Assembly: GCA_032718475.1 (NCBI GenBank)
Contig: JAUCBJ010005774.1
Coordinates: 19,472-83,471, forward strand
Source: Nemertoderma westbladi
Taxonomy: Eukaryota; Xenacoelomorpha; Nemertodermatida; Nemertodermatidae
Length of the DNA stretch: 64,000 nt
Direction of reading: 5' to 3'
The position numbers and the translations under genes were made by a program. The notes under the pieces were generated by a model that worked only from the letters and a program-made list of their open reading frames with translations, made no database searches and was not told the DNA's origin. Numbering within the stretch: the stretch's first letter is position 1; every line of letters starts with the position of its first letter. Of the stretch, positions 52,422 through 62,400 are shown piece by piece.

Positions 52422-53419
52422 GGTATAATATATCCCGTCCACCACACATCGAGTCTTTGTATTAAAGTCGCCGGTCACATACTAAGGCCGTTACCATATT
52501 TGGTTAATTATTTCTCGGTAGTAGAGTTACACGTTATGAACGTAACTTATTTAAAATATGTGGTCCCGTCAGCCAAGAACTTATTAGATTACACGTTAAT
52601 ACTCTTAAGCATTGTGTTATGACGAGTGATAATTATCATAATTACTATGTGAATATTAAATATATAAATGTAAACTATAGACGAAATATTAATCACATTA
52701 GTGAATTCCTGTATATTTACTTAGAGGTATATAACAAAAATAAATGAACTATTTATTTTACAAAAAGAAAGTACAATTTTTTGTCCGATTTTATAATTGA
52801 ATTACAAAGAGGAAAAAACATTTTCGTAAAAGATTAATATTATTATTAATTTATATTATTAATAATTAATTCACATAAACGAAAATGCATATTTGTTTAA
52901 CAAAATTTTAAGATGTTGTTTTCTTAGTTGTTAAAGAATTCTTAAAATATTCACTTTTGAATTAGAGTTTAATAACGTAATGAAGAAGTTAATGTAAATT
53001 TTGCAAAATTGTCTAATTAAATAATACTATAGCTACAATATATTAGCTATACTTTGTCAGTGAAGATGATATGCCAGAAGAATGTTAATCAAATAATCAA
53101 ACCAAAAATTTAATTAAACTAGCTACTGGAGCAAAATATAATAAAACTAAACATTTTAATGATAAATTTATTAATAATTACCAACGTAATTACTGTTCTA
53201 GAATAAATAATGAGAAATCAACAGAATAAATTATAGATCATTGATTGGATAAATATTTTATTACCGTATTTTTGAAAAGGATTGATTGGATAGTCAATTT
53301 ATTGTCCGAAAATGCGGATATTAAAGTCGTTATTGTCCGCACTTTTACCGACAATAAAAGGGGTATTTTAAAGAATAATTGTTTAATAAACTTTATTAAA
53401 TCTTAGATATATTTTAGCG
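51839..53419. other. Cadherin intron and upstream flank of the 10-Cys gene A
   Basis: AT-rich. A GA-dinucleotide run lies at about 52389-52420. No cadherin exon was found here. No obvious promoter element. Confidence 0.5.
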
Positions 53420-54351
53420 ATGAATAAATATTACTGCGTTTATATCTTTGGTGTCTGTTGGGTAGGATTCCCCTTTAGTTGCTATGGAGATGGGGAGGTA
53501 TCGTGCGAAGAAGGCACTAGAATGTCCGTAATAACTGAGGACGAAAGTCTCAACAAATACATGGGGCAGATAACAGACGCAATGATTCCTGATATACGGA
53601 CAAACTGCAGACAGTGTCGGCTAACTACGATGATAGCAGACGGATACACGCAGAGCGGTGGGGTTCGGAGTACTGTCTCTGTGGACATCGGAGATTGTAT
53701 CGAAAATATGTCGGATATTTGTGTCGCGTTCGACAGGGAAGAATGTAAGGCGAAGGTCCTACCCATAATACCGACAACTACTGCTACCGGAATGCTGCAG
53801 GAGGGTGCAGCATTGCAGTGTCAGGTAATGGGAAGTAGAACCGTTACTATGACAATGTTAAGTAATTGATTAAATATTAACCTTTCAGTATGGGCTAATA
53901 TGAATTGGGTGACATCAATATCGTTCCTGATACAGAAACGAGAAGGGAAATAAGAAAGGGGAAAAATATTGGGAAGTGGAATAATGTGACCAGGGTTCCA
54001 ACCCTGGAGACAGACACCCACAGATAGACTGACTGCATAAGTTATAATTACCTATTAATCATTAGCCATAGTCATTCAAAATGTATTGTTTTTTTTCATT
54101 TACTTGGCCAATATTTACAGGTGCAATGTTGTCATGGAAGCGACAAATGTAGCAGGTTCGCTAAGAATGTGATTGACACCACGAAGGAAGTGACGTCCCC
54201 TATCGTCAACAATCAGAACAAATTACTAGACTGGGTAGAAAAGGAAATTAGCGAGACACCGGAAGTTAATAACTCAGCTGAATCACCAATGATAATCAAT
54301 GCTGTTGCCATAGTTACATCAATAATATCATGTTTATACGGATGGGTTTGA
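53420..54351 (+). CDS. Secreted 10-cysteine protein A, probable GPI anchor (two exons)
   Basis: Exon 1 is 53420-53824 (135 codons, donor CAG/GTAATG, phase 0); exon 2 is 54121-54351 (acceptor TTTACAG), giving 211 residues. It has an N-terminal signal peptide (about residues 1-22), then ten cysteines: VSC, TNCRQC, GDC, DIC, EEC, LQC, and CC...DKC after the junction. A hydrophobic tail (NAVAIVTSIISCLYGWV) ends the protein with no cytoplasmic part, as in GPI-anchored precursors. The final CC-x4-5-C recalls Ly6/uPAR domains, but the domain is longer (about 120 residues) and I cannot assign it to that family. It is the paralog of the gene at 55649-57761, with equal exon 1 length and the same splice phase. 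Function unknown. Confidence 0.75.
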
Positions 54352-55648
54352 TACATATGTTCATTGTTTATTTTATCTTAACGTAGTTTTTTTATAAATA
54401 CAATTGTATATTTCTTTCTTATATTCATTTTACGTAATTTTGAAATCATCATTAGTAAATTAATACCATTGTTTTAATATCATTTCATAATTATATTTTG
54501 ATGAATTTGAAAATTGTATTACTTTGTAACCTATCTCCTATTCCTTTACTTAAGATTGCACTTTGAAGGGAGGGAAGGGAGGGAGGGGGGGGGGGGGGGG
54601 GTCTTAACGCTCATAATAACAGTGAACCTTGCCAAACATGTTATATAGCGGGACACACCGGAGACTTGCTGAGATATAGACTTTCAAGCATTGAACAGGG
54701 TCAGTGTTGATTTGGGCTGTACTAATAAACTGTATGCTGATAATGTGGAATAACATCCACTTTACTTACTTTTACTTTACTTACTTACGTATAGTTAAAT
54801 TACCCCCCCCCCCCCCCCCCCCCCCCTATTAATATGTATGGATGCCACCGATTTTAAGTTGGCTGAACAATACGCCTACACCAAAGTCTACACACCTTCA
54901 CCTACGTGTAGACAGAGTGTACAAATAAGAAGTCGACAGAGGCGGGTTGAAAGTAACCAAAACAATAAACGAAGGTTATGAATATTGTAGAAAACCCAAT
55001 TAAATTGAGAATCAACAGTCTGATATATAAATAAACCTAACGGCTTACATGTATAGGTGTAGGATTAGAGTCTACCCCCCCCCCCCCCCCCCCCATAAGT
55101 GCCAATTTGAAATAATTGAGTCGTATTTTCATAATGATTATTGAATATGGATATAACCTGAAACCGGCTGATAATATTATTATTTAATGGAATGTTTATA
55201 TCAGAGTAGGCATATAGAAAAAATAAGCCATTTAGTATTTTAGTTGATATATTTCAAAGAGCTTGAATTTGTTTTATTGTTCAAATTCTATATTTAAGGG
55301 GCAGTAAATGCCAGAATATGCCTATAGACTACAAAGGGAACACCAAATAGAGATAGCCAAAAAACTGAAGTACATTATTTTTTTCTAATATCGTATCGTA
55401 TAGTTAAATTACCCCCCCCCCCCCCCCCCTCTTAAACCAACGAATGTTGGATTAAGGGTTATAAGTTGGCAAACAAAATATACGTTGCCAATACAATATT
55501 GGCAAATGTATCATTATGGTTTCTAAGCAATTAATACTGCCACACAAAACAAGTATAATTTATTGCAATAAACTAGTTTTAGTATAAGTTGTAATTATTT
55601 ACTGATTAAATAAATTATTATTTAGCTGTTTAGAAAATAGCCGAAGCA
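54352..55648. other. Intergenic region between the two 10-Cys genes
   Basis: Contains four mononucleotide tracts: G at 54585-54601, C at 54803-54826, C at 55075-55094, C at 55412-55429. Two of the C tracts follow the same word (GTATAGTTAAATTA), so they belong to a small repeat. No gene seen. Confidence 0.6.
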
Positions 55649-57761
55649 ATGGGAGGTGTTTGGGGGCCTGGAGGGACATTAGTACTGTGTTTGTTCGTAA
55701 CGGTACTCCGGCAGACGAACTGCCAGGAGCTTGTAGACTGTCTTGACGGAATTAAAGTCCACGTAGAAACCGAAAACAAGCACGTGAATTCCATGATGGA
55801 TGTGATCACAGATAGTTTAATGTTCGAGGTAGCAACCAATTGCTCCGAGTGCATGGTCACTAAAACGGTCTACCAAGGTCGTCTCAACGGCTCTAAGATT
55901 CTCGCTAATATCACAGTGGACGTGTCGTCGTGTCTCCTAGAACACGTCTGCGTGGCATTCAATGAAGAAGAATGCGCTAGAGAGGTTCTACCGCAAGCTA
56001 AACAAGCAGAATCCGCTGACTTTATGGAGTCTGGGGCTCAAGTTAAATGCCAGGTTAAATAAATTTGTTTGTCCTATTGAATTTGAACTCAACAAAATAT
56101 GGATGACAAACTACGTACCGGTATGCCCTACGTCATTATGTTTATAGAACAGGGTCCTGTAGGCAATCCTAACTCAGTATTTACGCACGTTAGCGGTACA
56201 TCCGGTAAAACCTGATCACCAATTACTTTCATTTTCAAGGAAATCCGTTTGTAAGACCACAGTGCCGGTATGTCTAACAGTATCTTAACTATACTTACCA
56301 CTAAGCAGCCGTCGCTATACCGAAAATAGTAATATACCGTCTTAACAATCAATTACAATCAAACATAACCCTACAGTAATGATATCCGTTTGAAGGAACA
56401 GAGTCTATCATATCATTAAAAATTTCAATTTTCGACTAAAATTTAGTTTTCTAAAGAGTTTTCTATAAACAAATAACTATAATAAGAAACATGTTTTCAT
56501 ATTTTAGGTGGAATGTTGTGATGGCTTGGAAGATTGTAAATCACATCACGACAACGAAGGTGAAAGTTCTGAAGAAGGCGAAAGTTCAGAAGAAGGCGAA
56601 AGTTCAGAAGAAGGCGAAAGTTCAGAAGAAGGCGAAAGTTCAGAAGAAGACGAAAATTCTGAAGAAGGTTTAAGTTCTGAAAAATATGAAAGCTCGGCAG
56701 AAGGTGAAACCATGGAAGCAGAAGGGGAAGGAATGAAAGATTCAAACATACAGGATCTGATGGCTCTTTCACGACTATTCGGTGTCGGCAAACGATTTTT
56801 CGGAAGTGGCAAACTTTTCTCTAAATTGCCTTCCCTAGGAGGATCAGAAGAGGAGTCTGGTGGAAACAAAATAATGGGAATATTGAACATGGCAAATGAT
56901 GATGGCTTTGACGTCAATAACATCCTCAAATCAGTTGCAGGGAGTAATTCCAAGGCGAGTGATGTTCTCAGCAAGCTTGATGAGAGTGGCATAGACATCA
57001 ATAATGTAATTGCAGAAGCAAAGAATGGTGATCTAAACGCCGAATCTATTATTGGTAAAGTTTCTGAAGGAATCAATATAAATGATGTGCTAAACCAAGT
57101 TGGACAAGATAATGCTGGCGGTTTCATGGAAAAATTGGGCGGATACAATTTTAAACGGGAAGAAAGTTCAGGAAGTCAGCTCCTTCGAAAACGACTATAT
57201 TGGGGCATAATAAAAAATGCATTGAATGTAAAACAAGCTTTGAAGGATGCAAAAAATGCAAACAATATTGTCGATGCCATCAACGTAGCAAAAGAGGAAG
57301 GTCTTGATGTTGATGATGTCATGAACAAAATCGCAGATGAGAACACCAAGGCCAAAGATATTATTAAAAAGGTTGGAAAAGCGAAAGAAATTATGAAAAA
57401 TCTTCGGAGTGATTTGGATAGAACGCAGAGAGGAATGGAAGATTTAATGAATACACTTGGAGATGGAAATACAGAGGGAGGCGAATTCCAGAATATTCTG
57501 AATACATTAAAATCATCAGATCAAGGTGGCGACTTATTAGAATCCTTGAACAATATACAGGAATCCTATGCCAATGGTGATACAGACACGGCTTTGGAAG
57601 AGTTGAAAACTCTACAGGGAGCCTACGCCAACGGTGATAGTGAGAACACGTTGCAGCAGATGTGGAATATGGTATCTGGGAATGGAGCCATCCGCTGTAA
57701 CATGAACTCAAAGGTAGCGCTCAATGGAATTCTCGTTATACTACTAATAATATTTGTGTAA
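55649..57761 (+). CDS. Secreted 10-cysteine protein B with acidic and helical-repeat extension (two exons)
   Basis: Exon 1 is 55649-56053 (135 codons, donor CAG/GTTAAA); exon 2 is 56508-57761 (acceptor ATTTTAG), giving 552 residues. Signal peptide about 1-25. The ten cysteines align with protein A: VDC, TNCSEC, SSC, HVC, EEC, VKC, CC...EDC, along with shared words ITVDV/VSVDI, CVAF, EEC and VLP. After the cysteines come seven or so GESSEE repeats (about 151-190, from an 18-bp DNA repeat). A long polar part follows with about four related helical units (FDVNNIL, IDINNVI, ININDVL, LDVDDVM, each followed by a KV/KL end). Dibasic sites (GKR, KRE, RKR) are present. The C-terminus is hydrophobic (GILVILLIIFV), suggesting a GPI anchor. 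Function unknown. Confidence 0.75.
56054..56507. other. Intron of the 10-Cys gene B
   Basis: Inferred intron, phase 0, at the same codon position as in gene A (296-bp intron there). No other feature. Confidence 0.7.
56562..56680 (+). repeat. 18-bp coding repeat (GESSEE) in 10-Cys gene B
   Basis: Near-identical 18-bp units (GAAAGTTCAGAAGAAGGC) in tandem, decaying at the 3' side into variants (DENSEE, GLSSEK, YESSAE). Confidence 0.92.
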
Positions 57762-58210
57762 ATAAATGTAGGTTGTTATAGGCGTGTTTGTTGAATGTTA
57801 ACCAATTAATTTCACGTAGAAAAGGTAAAACGTTAGTCAGCTTTGTTAGTTATTTGTTTTAGTTAATTAGATCTACCTGTGTGTAAGGAACAAAACGAAA
57901 AATCCATGTAGTAGACCAGTACTACCGTTCAGTACTACAAATTCCACATAAATTAAGATATATTTTATTCGAATATCTATATATATTCACCTACTTTTCT
58001 GTTATACATTTACGATATGTTTTTACCATCTCAGGTTTTACCATAAATATGATTTTCTACTAAAACATTGAATGTGAAAATGGTAGATTTTCAGTAATTT
58101 ATATGTATCTATTATATTGATAAAGAAATATAAAGTTCATGATGTGAGAACAAAGTCAGATGCAATTAATAATAATTCTACAAGCTATATTCTATAAGCT
58201 ATAATACTAG
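57762..58210. other. 3' flank of the 10-Cys gene B
   Basis: AATAAA overlaps the stop region at 57763. Otherwise AT-rich; no exon-1-like sequence is present between gene B and the orphan exon at 58211. Confidence 0.5.
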
Positions 58211-58483
58211 GTGAAGTGCCTCGAAAAAATACCAAATGGATATGGTGATGAAAAAACTAAAGGGAACGGAAAAGAAGTGTTAACCGTTGGGAAGAGAAGA
58301 AAGAAAGGAAGCATGGCTGGAAAGGTGAAATCATATAGGAAACATAAACACCATAGCAACGATAATGATTATAGTAATTCCTCAGTCGCAACCAATGTCC
58401 ACGGTTCTCAAAAGTCATGGTCTATGCCGATAGCTATAATGCTAGCACATCCAATACTGCAAACATTTCCCATTATAAATTAG
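58211..58483 (+). CDS. Orphan terminal exon resembling exon 2 of the 10-Cys genes
   Basis: Preceded by an acceptor (AATACTAG), the reading frame begins VKCLEK, parallel to VQCC and VECC at the starts of exons 2 of genes A and B, and in the same phase. It is 90 codons long, rich in Lys/Gly/His, and ends in a moderately hydrophobic tail (MPIAIMLAHPILQ) before TAG. The CC pair and the last cysteine are missing. No matching exon 1 lies between it and gene B. It may be an alternative last exon of gene B, the remains of a third paralog, or chance. Confidence 0.35.
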   Translation: MKCLEKIPNGYGDEKTKGNGKEVLTVGKRRKKGSMAGKVKSYRKHKHHSNDNDYSNSSVATNVHGSQKSWSMPIAIMLAHPILQTFPIIN

Positions 58484-58877
58484 AAGACTTTATTCAAACT
58501 GTTAAATACAATTTTTAAATATATTTTTTAGCATATTTGTTCTATTGCACACATATTACAGCTATTTAGTTCTAACGTTAGTAATGTGATAGCAAAGGCC
58601 ATATTGCGATGGCAGTCATGTGGCACCCTAGGGGCCTTATACCAAGTCACTCATGGTGATATTATTATTATGTTAAAATTAAAATTTTAAACTCAGTATA
58701 CCAATTGACTACTTGACAATGGCCTTGGTGGTAGCTAGCATTTGTTATACATCATCTATATACATAAGATATAAAATAAAATAAGACGCCCCACAATGTG
58801 CGTCTATATAACCCAACTTTTAGCCATTAAGCCCTGGAGTAGATGGCGTGCCCCCTGAGGTCCCCTGAGTCTCCTGA
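58484..58877. other. Non-coding stretch between orphan exon and LINE fragment
   Basis: AT-rich; nothing recognisable. Confidence 0.5.
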
Positions 58878-59385
58878 GGTTCCTGAGTGCTTGAGCTCAT
58901 TCACCGCATTATCGTGGACATGTATACGACAAAGAGAGACCCCCAAGAACTGAAAACAAGTAAGTTGGGATTCAACAACCCGTGGATCTTTTCGTGGAAT
59001 CTCGTTAATCTCGATTGCGGCAAAACTATACAACATAATTCTATTAAAACGCATCTGGAATCCTGCTGAGAGACTGTAAAGATCGTGGAACCATGGAGCC
59101 TATTCTGGCACATAGAAGGATAATCTAAGAGTTATCAATGAAGAAAGACAGACATCTGACTGTTATCTTTGTTGACTTCTTTAAAGCCTTCGACTAAGTC
59201 TCCCGACAACGTATGTTCAGCATACCGGCAGCATATGGGATTCCTGAGGAAATTATTGCAGCTATCAGATCACTGCGCGATGGTTCCACCACATTTGTGT
59301 CTACTGGTGATGGTGACACAACCATACGAAGTCTTATGGGGGGGTCCTTCAGGGTGATGCACCATTGTACTGGTGCATTGGTGAC
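58878..59385 (+). pseudogene. LINE reverse-transcriptase fragment (fingers/palm), frameshifted
   Basis: Pieces in different forward frames match a non-LTR retrotransposon RT in order: DMYTTKRDPQELKTSK, then RGISLISIAAKLYN, then TVIFVDFFKAFD followed by a stop, then RQRMFS and AAYGIPEEIIAAIRSL, then FVSTGDGDTTIRSL. Several frameshifts and stops break it, so it is dead. It ends at the start of the 43-bp array. It is possibly the same family as the fragment at 40509-40895, though the two do not overlap. Confidence 0.82.
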
Positions 59386-59404
59386 TTGCACCATTCATAT
59401 TCGT

Positions 59405-62400
59405 AATTGTCCGACTGTAAACTACCTTATAGGCAATACGAACGCCCCATTGTCCGACTGTAACCTACCTTATAGACAATACGAATGCCCCATTGTCCGA
59501 CTGCAACCTACCTTATAGACAATACGAACGCCCCATTGTCCGACTGTAACCTACCTTATAGCCAATACGAACGCCCCATTGTCCGACTGTAACCTACCTT
59601 ATAGACAATACGAACGCCTCATTGTCCGACTGTAACCTACCTTATAGGCAATACGAATGCCCCATTGTCCGACTGTAACCTACCTTATAGACAATACGAA
59701 TGCCCCATTGTCCGACTGTAACCTACCTTATAGACAATACGAACGCCTCATTGTCCGACTGTAACCTACCTTATAGACAATACGAACGCCCCATTGTCCG
59801 ACTGTAACCTACCTTATAGACAATACGAACGCCCCATTGTCCGACTGTAACCTACCTTATAGACAATACGAATGCCCCATTGTCCGACTGTAACCTACCT
59901 TATAGACAATACGAACGCCCCATTGTCCGACTGTAACCTACCTTATAGACAATACGAACGCACCATTGTCCGACTGTAACCTACCTTATAGACAATACGA
60001 ACGCCCCATTGTCCGACTGTAACCTACCTTATAGACAATACGAACGCCCCATTGTCCGACTGTAACCTACCTTATAGACAATACGAATGCCCCATTGTCC
60101 GACTGTAACCTACCTTATAGACAATACGAACGCCCCATTGTCCGACTACAACCTACCTTATAGACAATACGAACGCCTCATTGTCCGACTGTAACCTACC
60201 TTATAGACAATACGAACGCCCCATTGTCCGACTACAACCTACCTTATAGACAATACGAACGCCTCATTGTCCGACTGTACCCTACCTTATAGACAATACG
60301 AACGCCCCATTGTCCGACTGTAATCTACCTTATAGACAATACGAACGCCCCATTGTCCGACTGTAACCTACCTTATAGACAATACGAACGCCCCATTGTC
60401 CGACTGTAACCTACCTTATAGACAATACGAATGCCCCATTGTCCGACTGTAACCTACCTTATAGACAATACGAACGCCCCATTGTCCGACTGTAACCTAC
60501 CTTATAGACAATACGAATGCCCCATTGTCCGACTGTAACCTATCTTATAGACAATACGAACGCCCCATTGTCCGACTGTAACCTACCTTATAGACAATAC
60601 GAACGCCTCATTGTCCGACTGTAACCTACCTTATAGACAATACGAACGCCCCATTGTCCGACTACAACCTACCTTATAGACAATACGAACGCCTCATTGT
60701 CCGACTGTAACCTACCTTATAGACAATACGAACGCCCCATTGTCCGACTGTAACCTACCTTATAGACAATACGAACGCCCCATTGTCCGACTGTAACCTA
60801 CCTTATAGACAATACGAACGCCCCATTGTCCGACTGTAACCTACCTTATAGACAATACGAACGCCCCATTGTCCGACTGTAACCTACCTTATAGACAATA
60901 CGAACGCCCCATTGTCCGACTGTAACCTACCTTATAGACAATACGAACGCCCCATTGTCCGACTGTAACCTACCTTATAGACAATACGAACGCCCCATTG
61001 TCCGACTGTAACCTACCTTATAGACAATACGAACGCCCCATTGTCCGACTGTAACCTACCTTATAGACAATACGAACGCCCCATTGTCCGACTGTAACCT
61101 ACCTTATAGACAATACGAACGCCCCATTGTCCGACTGTAACCTACCTTATAGACAATACGAACGCCCCATTGTCCGACTGTAACCTACCTTATAGACAAT
61201 ACGAACGCCCCATTGTCCGACTGTAACCTACCTTATAGACAATACGAACGCCCCATTGTCCGACTACAACCTTCCTTATAGACAATACGAATGCCCCATT
61301 GTCCGACTGTAACCTACCTTATAGACAATACGAACGCCCCATTGTCCGACTACAACCTACCTTATAGACAATACGAACGCCTCATTGTCCGACTGTAACC
61401 TACCTTATAGACAATACGAACGCCCCATTGTCCGACTACAACCTACCTTATAGACAATACGAACGCCTCATTGTCCGACTGTAACCTACCTTATAGACAA
61501 TACGAACGCCCCATTGTCCGACTACAACCTACCTTATAGACAATACGAACGCCCCATTGTCCGACTGTAACCTACCTTATAGACAATACGAACGCCCCAT
61601 TGTCCGACTGTAACCTACCTTATAGACAATACGAACGCCCCATTGTCCGACTACAACCTACCTTATAGGCAATACGAACGCCCCATTGTCCGACTGTAAC
61701 CTATCTTATAGACAATACGAACGCCCCATTGTCCGACTGTAACCTACCTTATAGACAATACGAACGCCCCATTGTCCGACTACAACCTACCTTATAGACA
61801 ATACGAACGCCTCATTGTCCGACTGTAACCTACCTTATAGACAATACGAACGCCTCATTGTCCGACTGTAACCTACCTTATAGACAATACGAACGCCCCA
61901 TTGTCCGACTACAACCTACCTTATAGACAATACGAACGCCCCATTGTCCGACTACAACCTACCTTATAGACAATACGAACGCCTCATTGTCCGACTGTAA
62001 CCTACCTTATAGACAATACGAACGCCCCATTGTCCGACTACAACCTACCTTATAGACAATACGAACGCCCCATTGTCCGACTACAACCTACCTTATAGAC
62101 AATACGAACGCCCCATTGTCCGACTACAACCTACCTTATAGACAATACGAACGCCTCATTGTCCGACTGTAACCTACCTTATAGACAATACGAACGCCCC
62201 ATTGTCCGACTACAACCTACCTTATAGACAATACGAACGCCTCATTGTCCGACTGTAACCTACCTTATAGACAATACGAACGCCCCATTGTCCGACTACA
62301 ACCTACCTTATAGACAATACGAACGCCCCATTGTCCGACTACAACCTACCTTATAGACAATACGAACGCCCCATTGTCCGACTACAACCTACCTTATAGA

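Noticed and set aside
52257-52478. Minus-strand ORF with SLSLSLSL
   Set aside because: Runs through a GA dinucleotide microsatellite; no other coding support.
56546-57148. Minus-strand 200-codon Ser/Pro-rich ORF
   Set aside because: Antisense shadow of the repetitive exon 2 of the 10-Cys gene B.
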